Part shown: positions 36,356-48,828 of the stretch, piece by piece
Numbering within the stretch: position 1 is the first letter of the stretch
How the letters are laid out: every line of letters starts with the position of its first letter
Source: Ilex aquifolium
Lineage: Eukaryota; Streptophyta; Magnoliopsida; Aquifoliales; Aquifoliaceae
Reading direction: 5' to 3'
Assembly (NCBI GenBank): GCA_951799425.1
Contig: OX637407.1
Coordinates: 27,153,691 to 27,217,690 of the forward strand
DNA: 64,000 nucleotides
Notes under the pieces: generated by a model
The model's input: only the letters and a program-made list of their open reading frames with translations
Database searches by the model: none
What the model was told of the DNA's origin: nothing
Position numbers and translations under genes: made by a program

Positions 36356-37913
36356 ATGGCAATCACCACGAGATCAAGGTCTCAACAACCCGGGGACAAC
36401 AACCTGGCCCACCGGGAGGAGGTTCCGCCTACCCCCGCACCTTCGGGACCTTCTGCCACGGCGACCCCCGTCGTCGGACAGGAACAACTCTTGCAGACCA
36501 TGCAGCTGCTGGTGTAACAGAACCAGCAAATCATCCAACTTATGCTCGCCCAAGGGGTCGTCGCCCCTCACCCTGTAGGAGGAGCACCACTCCCTCCAAC
36601 AAGAGAGGAGCAGCAGCCTCCCCCTTCTGGGCGCCAAGCAGCACCTCGCCAGAGCGCCCCAGGACCACGCCCGGTTGTCCCTCGCCCAGCAGTCCCTCCT
36701 CATGTACCTGCACAGGAGGACGAGGGCGAGAGCCAGTATGGCGATTATGAAAGTCAGTACCACCACCGGACGGAGGATGTCCCCAACCAGTGGGACGAAA
36801 AGATTAGGGAGGTACAGAACCAACTAGGCGACGCCCTCAACGCCATGAAGGCACAGGCGCCCGAGACAGTGGACTACCTGGTAAGACGTACCGACAGTGG
36901 ACTACCTGGTAAGACGTACCGACACACCTTTTGTTGCTGATATAGTTAACTATCCCCTACCCTCGAAGTTCAAGATGCCTACCATCGAGATCTTTGACGG
37001 TACCAAAGACCCCCTCGACCACCTGGACACCTACAAATCCCTCATGCAACTCCACAATGTGCCTGAGGAGATTATGTGCAGAGCTTTCCCTACCACCTTG
37101 AAGGGGTCTGCTCGTCAGTGGTTCTCCAAGATCAAGCCTTCCTCCATCCACTCTTTTGCAGAGTTGAGTAGGTCCTTCGTCTCCCACTTCATTGGGGGAC
37201 GCCGCCATCAGAAACCAGTAACCCACCTGCTCACTATCAAGCAGGACAGGGATGAAAGCCTCAGGGGCTACCTTGCCCGCTTCAACGAGGAGGTCCTCCA
37301 GATTGAGGAGCCGGATGATAAGGTGGCCTTAGCTGCTTTTATTGCTGGACTTCGCTCATCCAGTTTCATGTTCTCCGTACTCAAAAAACCGCCCTCCAGT
37401 ATGCCCGAGCTGCTGTCAAGGGCACAGAAGTACATAAACACCGAGGATGTCACCAAGGCCAGACGAGGTGAGTCCTCTTACGGGGGTGAGAAAAGAAAGG
37501 ATACACGCGAAGACATGAGAGAAACAGAGAACAAGAGGAATAGGACAGAGAGAATCTCTGTCAAGGACCACCTTGGTCCCCCACCTCTGAGAGAGCGACA
37601 AGCTCTCACACCACTCAATGCCTCCGTGGAGCACATCCTATTCCAGATACAGGATGACCCCACGCTCCGCTGGCCCGAAAAAATGAAGTCCGCCCCAAAT
37701 CACAGAAATCCTAGCAGGTACTGTCGTTTCCACCGCGACCATGGCCACGACGCTGACGACTGCTTTGATCTTAAAAGGTAGATCGAGGAGCTCATACAGC
37801 GTGGCCACTTGAGGCAGTACGTTGCTGGCAGAGGACAAGTCCCACCACCTGGTCGGGACCAAGATGACAGAGAACGCCAGCAACCCCTCGGAGAAATCCA
37901 GACGATCGCCTAA
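36356..37913 (+). pseudogene. gag pseudogene of the LTR retrotransposon
   Basis: The reading starts MAITTRSRSQQPGDN at 36356. A Pro-rich region is followed by the retrotransposon gag core (FKMPTIEIFDGTKDPLDHL; LKGSARQWF; HLLTIKQDRDESLRGYLARF) and a C-terminal Cys/His segment (CRFHRDHGHDADDC), the pattern of plant Tat-type gypsy gag. Three lesions break it: TAA at 36515-36517 before QNQQ; a 28-bp tandem duplication at 36867-36922 that shifts the frame; and TAG at 37779-37781, where relatives have Gln. Both stops are one C-to-T change from Gln codons. It is the capsid protein of an intracellular particle in related elements; no product is expected here. Confidence 0.88.
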
Positions 37914-38260
37914 GGGCTAGGAGGAGGTGACTCCAATTTTACCAGGGAAGTCTTGGCCCACCTACGGGACACCAAGCACCTAAATATTTTATCTATCATT
38001 TATTAGTTAATTTATTTTGTTATTTTTTATTTTATGAAATAAAATCCTGCCAAGGTTATTGTGTCCAGAATTATTTTGCTTTCCTAAAATTTACAAACAG
38101 CTCCCAGCAGAGCAGTCGCCCAGACGAGGGGTCTCGCCCTCTCCACCTTGGACACCTCTAATGATGCCGCCTAGACGATGAGTCTCGTCCTATCTCACCA
38201 GGCGCACCTCAGACGCCTAGCTCCTTAGCGGCCTCCTCATCTCCATCTCAATGGAATGAG

Positions 38261-38537
38261 CCTCTGCTACGACAACTATCTCCCGAGACTATACGTAGCT
38301 CGGCCTCTATGACTCTGCTCTCGCGCAAGTAGTCACCTCTGCTACGGCAGCCACCCCCGAGACTATACGTAGCTCGGCCTCTATGACTTTGCTCTCGCGC
38401 AAGTAGTCACCTCTGCTACGGCAGCCATCTCCCGAGACTATACGTAGCTCGGCCTCCATAACTCTGCTCTCGCGCAAGTAATCACCTCTGCTACGGCAGC
38501 CATCTACCGACACTATACGTAGTTCGGCCTCAGCTCA
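38261..38537. repeat. Tandem repeat, about 75-bp unit, 3.7 copies
   Basis: Units start cctctgctacg at 38261, 38336, 38410 and 38485. Each contains gagactatacgtagctcggc and ctctcgcgcaagta. The array lies between gag and the 3' LTR, where pol would normally be. Confidence 0.92.
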
Positions 38538-39366
38538 TGCGGCCCTCTCTCAAGACGCCCACAGCTCTAACTTTACTCTCATGCAAACAACCTGCCTCTC
38601 TCTCCAGGTAATCATGTTAGATATTTTAATGTTGAGATAACATTGTCTTTTCCAGGCACACTTTTGGAACTCAAGTCGTCTACACTGGAGTCCCAACTCC
38701 GACAGTAGTACAAAGACACACATAACGGAGGAGTGGGGGCAAGACTCATGGTGTCACTCAAGGCACCCTGCCAACCTCTTGGTGTCGCCCAAAAACTGCA
38801 TGCAATGCTCCTGCCTCGCCTGTCAAGCGGGCGTCGTCCACCAAGTCTCCCCCCACATTTGATGCCATACAAGGGTCCACAACAAAGAAGGCGTCGCCCA
38901 GCAAGACGCTGGCATCGCCCATAGGGATGGGTCCTCTCATCTCGCCCAGTCTCTCATCTCACATTCACAACCGCCTAGTGCAAGACCCAAGTTGCCAGCA
39001 TGTGACAAGGTGTCGCCCACACTGCCCATGGACTCCTCGCCAAAGTCTCTTCTCACTTTGCATCAACGATCCACCATCTGACTCAAAAAAAAAAAATATT
39101 GGAGAGAGGGGGCAGCGCCCATGTGGCGCAAAAAAAAAAAAAAAATGAGAAGGAAAGTCAACAAAAGTGGGCTAAAGGCCACCAAAGTATATATATATAT
39201 ATATACATGTATATATAATTTCCTGTGTTAATTTCAGTGAATTCCCGAGAATAAAAAGATACCGTGGGAAGCAAGAAAATTCAGACTCACTTCGATGAAG
39301 ACAAAACACATGCCCACGACCCCTTCCTCTCGCACAAAGTCAGAGGCTCGGGGCATGGGGGGCAAA
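38538..39366. other. Non-coding 3' internal part of the LTR retrotransposon
   Basis: GC-richer sequence with tcgccca-type phrases, A runs and a (TA)n at about 39187-39206, leading to the polypurine tract. No pol domain in any frame. Confidence 0.7.
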
Positions 39367-40243
39367 TGATGAGCCCAAATTTTACTGGGCCGAGCCCAAC
39401 TTGAACGGACCGAGAAAGCCCAAAGGAGATACTATTCGGAGTTGGGCCGTAAAACAATACAGAGGGCATAAAGGGAATTAGGAGGCCGTAAAACAATACA
39501 GAGGGTATAAAGGTAATTAGGCGACCGCAAATCAATACGGAGTCCAAAGAACCCAAGCCCAGGGACCAAGAGGCGCCGCCCATGGGAGGCCACCCGCTTG
39601 GCCACGCCCAAGGCGCCTGCCTACCCCTCTGGTCTCCTCCTCCTCCTTTGTCTCTTGACTCCAATGAAGGCCACCACTCCTACTCAAGTCCAAGCTCAGG
39701 ATCAAGTCCAACCTAGCTCAGAGTCCTCATCCGACAGAATAGGGACACAAGGGAGAAAATATCGGGATACACACCGGAGATCGAATCCTACCATGAGTAT
39801 ACTTGCCAAAGTGGAGGAGTCCTACCTAAATTGTACTTACTAAATTGTAGTGACCGCCTCACCGCCTCATTACACCTATATAATGTAAGCTCTCTCCACT
39901 TGGAGAGGCATCTTGTGATTTACACACACCACACCTCCTTGAGACCTCTACACCAAGCCTCTCTCCCTCTCTCCACCAAGAGTTTTGCCTCTCTACACCA
40001 AGTCTCTCTCCCACAATACACTGTAACTCTCCGGAGTACCATTATTCATCAATAAAGAACACCAGACCACCGTTGCCGTTCCCGAAAGTGGACGTAGGTC
40101 ATCCGAGACTGAACCACTATAAATCTCTGTGTTGATCTCTTATTTACTGTTTTGCCATTGATTGCTTGTTAATTGCTTATTAATCACACCCATTCGTATA
40201 CTTGACTGTTGATCTTGCACGAATACGATTTTGTGCATCATCA
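39367..40243 (+). repeat. 3' LTR (877 bp)
   Basis: About 98.5% identical to the 5' LTR by direct reading. Ends CATCATCA before the GTAAC target duplication. Confidence 0.92.
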
Positions 40244-42230
40244 GTAACTCTCCTAGGCATGACCATGAGGGTATCTCAATGTGAAAATGTCCGGTTTAAG
40301 TAATAGCTAGTAGCTTATAATCCAGAAAGGCAAACCGTCACTACAACATGACCATCAAAACCAAGTAGTAAATTATATTACTCTCATGAACTTAACTCTA
40401 CTTAATAATCACATGAGAGTTAGGAACGATCCTAAATAGATACAATTTATCACTAGACCACCAGTTCAGATGATCAAATATGTTGATTATCCGATTAAAC
40501 TAGCGATGGGTTTAAGATTCCACGTGGTTTGCATGTTGAAACTATCTTGCCTACACGTCCAAACTTTCTTTTTGCCTACAAGAGTAGGCGAGAAGTGTTG
40601 ATATCTAAAAATGTTTCTTAGATTAACCTAACACTCCTTTTTGCCCGATCATCAGAATCTGTTAGCATACAAACAAATTCAGGATTCATGCATTAAAATG
40701 ATGAGCAACACTTTAGAAGTTAGGGAAGAAGATATAATGCATAGAATAAGAAAAAAAGGGTGCATGAATGATTTTGGAAGTCGGTGAACTGATGACATTT
40801 GGTGGTAGTAGGATTAGACTGTGTCGTGTCGTATTGTGTCGTGTCATATCAAGTTAAAATGTGTTTAACTTATACATAAAATAAAAGTAAGTTACATCTA
40901 ATATTAAAATTTATTATTAATTTAATGACTATAATTAAATAGGTATTTAATTAAGTCCTTAAATTAGATTTTGTGTTTATATCTAATGTGGGTAACATGT
41001 TTTTTTTAAAGTTTTTTTTTCTCCCAATTATAAGGTGTTCAGATTTATGATGACTACTCTCTCGAGTTCGGATACTGATCACTGTAGCCCGAACGAGTTT
41101 AAAATATGTCTCCTAAAAAATAAAAGTGACTGACTCTTAAAAAATACATAAAGAACACTAAACTTCTGAATTATCAGATGTCAGATTCTGCTTCCGAGGA
41201 TATGAAGTCAAACCAGAACCCTTCAACCACAAGCAGAAATAATAAAGAAGAAACGAAATTAGATTTTAAAAAAACACACACACACACACTCCTGGGGGAG
41301 TCAAATCAATTTTAAATAGGCATTCTTCTAAACTATATGCATAATTATTGTTTCATAATACAATTTGAAAGACAGCTACTAATTAAGACTTTATTTATTT
41401 ATTTTCTACTACAAGATATCCAGATTTGCGTCGACTATTTTTTCGAGCTCAATGTTTAGTTACCGTAATTTGAACTGATCTAGAACATGTCCCAAAAAAA
41501 TAAAAATAACTAACTTTTAAAAAATATGAGAAAGAATTAAACCTCTACATTATCAAAAGACGGACCTAATCACTTGCTACTAGAATTTGTTAGGTTCAGA
41601 TACCATTGTAGGTTCCATTATGTCATGTTGTATATTCAATAGAGTAAATCTCACCCATGATTTGATCCTTCTTTTTGTGCCTAAAACGAGTGTCACTGAA
41701 CTCAGTTACGAGCTGATTTTGACTTCATTCTCCACTTCTAATCATTAGCAATGCGCCACATGTGCTACACGTGAATAATTTTTATACATAAAAATTGATA
41801 TAATACATGGAGGGTGTCCAATAATTTCTTCACAATTGCACTTAAATGTAGCATCCAAAAGCCATACCACCAGACACAGCTCTGCTTTACATTGCACCAT
41901 CTAAGGTGGGAACTGTTTAAGTCAATCTGTTAGTGGACGCCACAGGTGAATTGCAAACCGAAAGCACTTAAAATTGAGTGATTAATCGTTTCTAAGCTGA
42001 CAATACGTATGTTTATCGGATAGACATATAATGATATTTTGGGCGAGAAATGATTACATGATTGAAAGATTACTTTTGATATCATATTTGCAGATTACAA
42101 AAGAATTAGGTGAATTTACGACTCAAACGAAGGTGTGACAACACAAAATCATTCAAAATCAATCATCAAGATGAATTCTTGTATTTTTAAGGTTGATCTC
42201 AAATTTTATAAATTGTGATTTGTCCCAGTT

Positions 42231-42345
42231 TTTTTTTTTTTGGAGGGGGACGGGGACGGGGACGAGGACGGGGAAGGGGGCTTGAACCCTTAACCTCAAG
42301 AAAACAAAGCCTTCACAAGGTAAAGAGTACCATTGGACCAAATCC
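42231..42345 (-). mobile_element. tRNA-derived SINE specific to unit B
   Basis: It is flanked by 11-bp repeats TTGTCCCAGTT (42220-42230, 42346-42356). On the minus strand it reads an A box (TGGTCCAATGG), a B box (GGTTCAAGCCC), a (cgtccc)-like run and a poly(A) tail. Unit A has the uninterrupted site at about 31438-31450. The tRNA-like head is well preserved. Confidence 0.9.
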
Positions 42346-44761
42346 TTGTCCCAGTTGAATTGTACAAATCCTTTTCTTATTAATTCGGTTGTAATTGAAT
42401 TTTTACTAGACCCTACTGAGTCACATCTTTCAATTATGATAGAAAAATAAACGCACTTATTCTCGTTTCAGATATAATAAAAAAACCTTTTTTTTCTTCT
42501 TCAAATTATGGAGCAAGTAATGGCTAAAAAAAACATCAAACATCAACTTCCTATTTTATCCACACAGAAGTGCTATGTTATCATTATTAGATAGTGGTGT
42601 GATTGTTATTCATTCATATATGATTGACAGCTTCCACGTGTATTTGTCTATAATATTTTCTACATTATCTTTGATCTATGTGAGCCACATATTTCATCAA
42701 GATGTATGTGAGAGTACAAGTAAGACTATGAATGAATTCAACGATGATCCGAACACGAATTTGATTATGTAGAGATGTATATATTAATATTTTTGATTGA
42801 TAATTTAAATATGTTATATTATATTTTGAAGCTTCGAATTTGAATATATCTAAATCAAATTCAATTATGATGTGATACAAATTACATCTGCGTATAAATG
42901 TATGATGAAATTGAATGAATATGAGATGTGATTAGTTAAATTTTTGTTTATTGAGTTTGAGTTTTGATACGATAAAAGTTTTATACTAACAGAGAAAAAA
43001 TGGAGTGTCATTATGCATTTTGTGCCGAGTAAAATCTGGATGTAAAATCACGATGTATCAAGTAGACAAATAAATATTTTTGTAATCTACAAGTCTAACT
43101 CATATCCTCGAAAGAGGTAAGTAGTAGACAATCTTATTTCAAATATGTCTTTTTTTTTGTATTTTTTTATTAGAAAAAAAGCGGAGGAGCGACCAGTAGG
43201 TATTAACTCTCCTAGGCATGACCATGAGAGTCTCCCAATATGAAATGTTCGATTTAAGCCATAGCTAGTAACTACTAACCCAGAAAGGCAAACCGTCATT
43301 ACAACATGACCATTAAAATCAAGCAGCAAATTAAATTACTTCTATGAACTGAACCCTACTTGATAATCACAAGAGAGTCAGAGACAACTCTAAACATATT
43401 CAATTTATCACTAAACCACCAATTCGAATGATCAAATATGTTGATTATCCGATTAAACTAGCGATGGGTTTAGGATTCCACGTGGTTTGCATGTTGAAAC
43501 TATCTTGCCTACACGTCCAAACTTTCTTTTTGCCTACAAGAGTAGGCGAGAAGTGTTGATATCTAAAAATGTTTCTTAGATTAACCTAACACTCCTTTTT
43601 TCCCGATCATCAGAATCTGTTAGCATACAAACAAATTCAGGATTCATGCATTAAAATGAGCAACACTTTGGAAGTTAGGGAAGAAGATATAATGCATAGA
43701 ATAAGAAAAAAAAAGGTGCATGAATGATTTTGAAAGTCCGTGAACGGATGACATTTGGTAGTAGTAGGATTAGACAATGTCGTGTCGTATTGTGTCGTGT
43801 CATATTAAGTCAGAATGTGTTCAACTTATACACAATTTATTTATTCTTCTATGTAATCGAATACACGTTAAATCAAATTCCTATCATTCCTATTATATTT
43901 ATTCTCAAGTATTAAAAATTATTTTGATTATACCAACCCTTGATTGTGGGGTCCAAAAATATTAGATTTACGCAATTTTATTCTCACGTATTAAAAATTA
44001 TTTTGTTTGTATGAACCCTTATATACATCCATTAATAATTTAATATTGTATTCAAGTGCGACTCCGCATCAATGCAATAGATCGCATAACTTTTTTTCAT
44101 TCGTGGTAATTTATTTTTGAAAAATTGGAGACTTAATTATTTATAGTTGGATTAAAACTAAGTTTCATTTAATTCAATGACTACAATTAAATAGGTATTT
44201 AATTAGGTCCTTAAATTAGGTTTTGTGTTTATATCTAATGTGGGTAACATGTTTTTTTTAAAGTAAGTTTTTTTTTCCCAGTTATAAGGTGTTCAGATTT
44301 ATGATAACTACTCCTCGAGTTCGGATACTGGTCACTATAGTTTGAACGGATTTAAAATATGTCCCCTAGAGAACAAAAGTGATTGACCATTAAGAAACTT
44401 TTGAATTATCACATGTGAGATTCAGCCTTCGATGATATGAAGTCAAACCAGAACCCTCAACCACAAGCAGAAATAATAAACAAGAAACGAAATTAGATTT
44501 AAAAAAACACACACACACACTCCTGGGGAAGTCAAATCAATTTTAAATAGGCATTCTTCTAAACTATATGCATAATTATTGTTTCATAATACAATTTGAA
44601 AGACAGCTACTAATTAAGACTTTATTTATTTATTTTTTACTACAATATATCCAGATTTGCGTCGACTATTTTTTCGAGCTCAGCGTTTAGTCATCGTAAC
44701 TTGAACTGATTTAGAACATGTCCCAAAAAAAATAAAAATCACTAACTTTTAAAAAATATAA

Positions 44762-44935
44762 GAAAGAATTAAACCTCTACGTTATCAAAAGACGGACCTA
44801 ATCACTTGCTACTAGAATTTGTTAGGTTCAGATATCATTGTAGGTTCCATTATGTCATGTTGTACATTCAATAGAGTAAATCTCACCCATGATTTGATCC
44901 TTCTTTCTGCCTAAAACGAGTGTCACTGAACTCAG
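44762..44935. repeat. Left 174-bp target repeat flanking the 13.1-kb insert
   Basis: Matches 58080-58253 with three differences by eye. It starts gaaagaattaaacctctacg and ends cactgaactcag. Both copies share small changes relative to unit A (ctttctgcc versus ctttttgtgcc), so they derive from one another. Confidence 0.92.
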
Positions 44936-45128
44936 GGGTCCGACTACAGTACCGAAACCTACTTTTCGGTATGGTACCGAAAAAAAAAATGAACGGTTTA
45001 CAACTCACGAAAAACTTCCACCGTTGATCAAGCCTATAACTTTTTACCGGCTACTCACTGAGCTTTACAAATTTAAAAAAAAAAAATCAGGGCATTCGAT
45101 CAAGTTTACAAACGAATCTCATCCCTGA

Positions 45129-45164
45129 AAAATCTTGATCGCTCAAACTAGCGATCAAGATTTT
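45129..45164. repeat. Perfect 15-bp stem hairpin near the left end of the insert
   Basis: aaaatcttgatcgct (45129-45143) pairs with agcgatcaagatttt (45150-45164) across a 6-nt loop. The stem is the same AGCGATCAAGA motif that recurs in the two motif-rich segments of the insert. Confidence 0.9.
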
Positions 45165-45169
45165 AGCTT

Positions 45170-46020
45170 GTCCAATAAAATTCACTTATACCTCTAAATT
45201 ATCACATTTTTTCAATTTTTCCCTCATATTTTTCTCATTACACCCTCAACTATGTAATTAGTTTCATATTACCCCAAATTCTTTTACCTATTTTAATTTA
45301 ACACCTACCTAACTTTGTTATAATTTATTTAGCGTGAAAAACAAATGTAATAATTTTAACTTAACCCAAAATATAACCTTGACAATTTTACCAAAAAAAT
45401 TGTGGCAATAGTAATAGCCAAAAAAAAATGTGCTAAATTTTAGTTGTAATTTAGCTTGAACTTAATAACTTAATCCTAACTTCTAATATTTTTAACTTAA
45501 TCGTAAATTTAATGTCACTTACCGTAAATATTGTAACATTTACCTTATATTTTTATTTCAAGTTGAAATATGATAAATAATTATAATTTTTTTAAAACTA
45601 ATTTTAATTTCTATTATCACTTAAAATAGTGGTGAACTTAAATATTGTAAATTTTTTATTATATTTTTATTTAAGTTTAAATAATATAAATAATCATCAT
45701 TTATTAAAACTAAGATAGAGTGGTAGTCTTTTCATAAAAAAAAAACTCAGACAGGGAAGATGAATGAGAAATATCAAAGCATGGAGTTGCAGAATTGTTT
45801 TTATCCCTAAGAGATTATAAAATCATCATCATCATTTATTAAAACTAAAATTGAGATTTTAGTAAATTCATAAAAAAAAACTCACACGACAAAGAAGAAG
45901 GATAAAGAAGAAGATGGAGTTGCAAAATTATTTTTATCCTATGAACCCTTCATGAGATTTTAAATCATCATCATTTATTAAAATGTTGAGATTATAGTAA
46001 GCTTATATTTACAAAACATA
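45170..46020. other. Left AT-rich block of the insert
   Basis: It contains a copy of the text ccctcatatttttctcatta ... caactatgtaattagtttca that recurs at about 48690-48780 and 57580-57670. Repeats of attaaaactaa and atcatcatcattta follow. No coding sequence. Confidence 0.7.
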
Positions 46021-46025
46021 AATAC

Positions 46026-47757
46026 ACTTTTTTGGTTAACATTATCACTTTTTTTGTTAAGATTACCATTTTTTTTTGTTAAGAGTACCACTTTATTGGT
46101 TAACATTGCCACATTTTTTGTTACGAGTACCACTTTTTTAGTTAACATTACCATTTTTTTGGTTAAGAGTCCCACTTTTTTGGTTAACATTACAACTTTT
46201 TTGGTTAAGGGTACCACTTTTTTTGGTTAAAATTACCACTGTTTCGATTAAGATTATAACTTTTTTGGTTAAGATTACAACTTTTTTGGTTAAGGTTACT
46301 GCTTTTTTGGTTAAAATTACCACTGTTTCGATTAAGAGTACCACTTTTTTTGTTAATATTACCACTTTTTTGGTGAAGAATATCATTGTTTCGTTAAGAT
46401 TACCACCTTTTTGGTTAAGATTACAACTTTTTTCGTTAAGATTACAATTTTTTTGGTTAAGATTACAACTTTTTTAGTTAAGGATACCACTTTTTTTGTT
46501 AAGATTACAACTTTTTTTGTTAACGATACCACTTTTTTGGTTAAAATTATAACTGTTTCGATTAAGAGCACCACTTTTTTGGTTAACATTACCACTGTTC
46601 TGGTTAAGAGCACCACTTTTTTTGTTAACATTACCACTGTTTTAGTTAAGAGTACCATTTTTTTTGTTAACATTACCATTTTTTTGGTTAATAGTACCAT
46701 TGTTTAAGTTAAAATTACCATTTTTTTTGTTAATATTACAACTTTTTTGGTTAAGATTACACATTTTTTTGTTAAGAGTACCACTTTTTTTTGTTAAGAT
46801 TACAATTTTTTTGGTTAAGGGTACCACTTTTTTGGTTAAAATTACTACTAATTCGATTAAGAGTACCATTTTTTTGGTTAAAATTACAACTTTTTTGGTT
46901 AAGTGTACAACTTTTTTGGTTAACATTACCACTGTTCTGATTAAGAGCACAACTTTTTTTGTTAACATTACCACTGTTTTAGTTAAGAGTACCACTTTTT
47001 TGGTTAACATTACCACTTTTTTGGTTAACATTATCACTTTTTTGGTTAAGATTACCACTGTTTTGGTTAAGATTACCACTCTTTTGATTAATATTACCAC
47101 TATTTTGGTCAAGAGTACCATTTTTTTGGTTCAGAGTACCATTGTTTTGGTTAAGAGTATCACTTTTTTGGTTAACATTACCACTGTTTTGGTTAAGAGT
47201 ACCACTGTTTTGGATAACATTACCACTGTTCTTGTTAAGATTACCACTGTTTTGGTTAACATTACCACTAGTTTAGTTAAGAGTACCACTTTTTTGGTTA
47301 AGATTATCATTTTTTTGGTTAAAATTACCACTATTTTGGTTAAGAGTACCACTGTTTTGGTTAAGAGTACCACTATTTTGGTTAACATTACCACTGTTTT
47401 GGTTAAGAGTAATACTGTTTTAGTTAAAAATACCACTGTTTTGGTTTAAATTATCACTTTTTTTATTAAGATTATCACTGTTTTTGTTAAGATTACCACT
47501 CTTTTAGTTAATATTATCACTATTTTGGTTAAGAGTACCACTGTTTTGGTTAAGAGTACCATTGTTTTGGTTAAGAGCACCACTTTTTTGGTTAAGATTA
47601 CTACTTTTTTTGTTATGATTACCACTATTTTGGTTAAGATTACCACTCTCGTTAATATTACCACTATTTTGGTTAAGAGTAGGACTGTTTTGGTTAACAT
47701 TACCACTTTTTTGCTTAAGATTACCACTCTTTTAGTTAATATTATCACTTTTTGGTA
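46026..47757. repeat. Satellite array L, about 21-bp unit
   Basis: About 80 tandem copies of a unit of 21-23 bp, consensus close to ttttggttaagagtaccact with alternation of agagtacc and acattacc forms. Each unit contains GGTTAA. Because 21 is a multiple of three and the units lack stops, long open frames appear on both strands (for example 46664-47449 plus, 46642-47121 minus) encoding seven-residue repeats. These are by-products of the period. Confidence 0.93.
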
Positions 47758-48650
47758 GTGATCAAGATTGGGATCAAGTAGCGATCAAGGGGCCAAGTAG
47801 CGAGCAAGGGATCAAGTGCAAGTTTGCGATCAAAAGCTTCGTAGCGATCAAGAGTGAAGTTTGCAATCAAGATTGGGATCAAGCGATCGCAGCAGCAATC
47901 AAAATTAATATATTTAATTAACATAACAAATTAATATTACATTAAAACATTCAATTCATCAAATTAATATTAAAATTCAACTTAATTAATATTAAATTCA
48001 TCCAATTTATATCAATAATCATTCAATTAACATTTAATTCATTCGAATAACATCCAATAAAAATTCACTTTGTAAACTAACATTCAATTTCATTAATTTA
48101 TATTTAATTTATCAAATTAACTTCCATCTACCGTTCAACTCATCAAATTAACATCTAAAACTATTTCAATAAACTATGTAACACTTAATTAACACTTAAT
48201 TCAATAAATTAACATCTTAAATAATCGTCAATTAATCAAATTCGTCCAATTAACCATCAATTAATCAAATTAACATCTAAATCTATTTAATTTGATGGCT
48301 ATCGGGTTATGTAGCGATCGGAATCAAACTTGAATCGCTTGTTTTTAATTTAAAGCAAAAAGTAACTTTGTTCTAATTTATTTAGTGGTGAACTTAATTT
48401 CTATTATTTTTATACTTATACAGAAAATTTAATTTCACCCCAACTATTTTAATTTTTTGTTATATTTTTATTTCATGTTTAAATATAATAAATAATTATC
48501 ATTTTAATTTCTATTATCACTTATCACTTAATTTTAAGGTAGATCAAGTGGGATCAAAGTAGTGGGATCAAGTGTTTGCAATCAGCGATCAAGAGCTTCA
48601 CACAGTAGCAATCAAGAGGGTTTCCAGCGATCAAGTTGCTTTTGTTAACA
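47755..48650. repeat. Motif-rich segment, left copy (GCGATCAAG)
   Basis: Many variants of tagcgatcaag, gggatcaag and gcaatcaag lie at 47757-47905 and 48540-48640, separated by AT-rich text. Nearly identical to 56625-57540 in the same orientation, with a few substitutions and one rearranged stretch near 48140-48200. Confidence 0.88.
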
Positions 48651-48828
48651 TTAAATTACACTTATAACCCTAAATTATCACTCTTTTTCAAATTTTTCCC
48701 TCATATTTTTTATATTACACCCTCAACTATGTAATTAGTTTCATATTATCCCAAACTTTTTTACCTATTTTAATTTAATGCAAAAAGTATACCCAAATAT
48801 GATAACTTTGTTCTAATAGTAAAACACA

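Larger units (their letters stand above)
35406..40243 (+). mobile_element. Gag-only LTR retrotransposon (TR-GAG-like, Ty3/gypsy Tat-type gag)
   Basis: LTRs at 35406-36292 and 39367-40243 begin TGATGAGCCC and end CATCATCA. The 5-bp target duplication is GTAAC (35401-35405, 40244-40248). A PBS-like TGGCGCCGTCTGTGGG lies at 36296-36311, and a purine-rich ggggggcaaa sits just before the 3' LTR. The internal 3.1 kb contains a broken gag and no protease, RT, RNase H or integrase. The LTRs differ by about 13 substitutions by eye (about 1.5%) and a 10-bp indel, so insertion is recent. Unit B keeps the empty site at about 43197-43207. Confidence 0.92.
30830..41807. repeat. Tandem segmental duplication, unit A
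   Basis: Starts acatggagggtgtccaataa at 30830 and ends gatataata at about 41807, where unit B begins with the same acatggagggtg text. Matching blocks are 30830-32120, 35226-35405 and 40244-41807. Unit A additionally holds a SINE (31006-31181), about 3.1 kb absent from unit B (about 32121-35225) and an LTR retrotransposon (35406-40243). Confidence 0.85.

Noticed and set aside
36356..37913. Host CCHC zinc-finger gene
   Set aside because: Domain order and position between two LTRs identify retrotransposon gag; three disabling lesions.
46026..47757. Long open frames on both strands encoding VVxLTKK or LVKITTx seven-residue repeats
   Set aside because: They follow from a 21-bp tandem period without stops. 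Both strands are open equally, there is no start context, and the product is pure repeat. Treated as satellite DNA.
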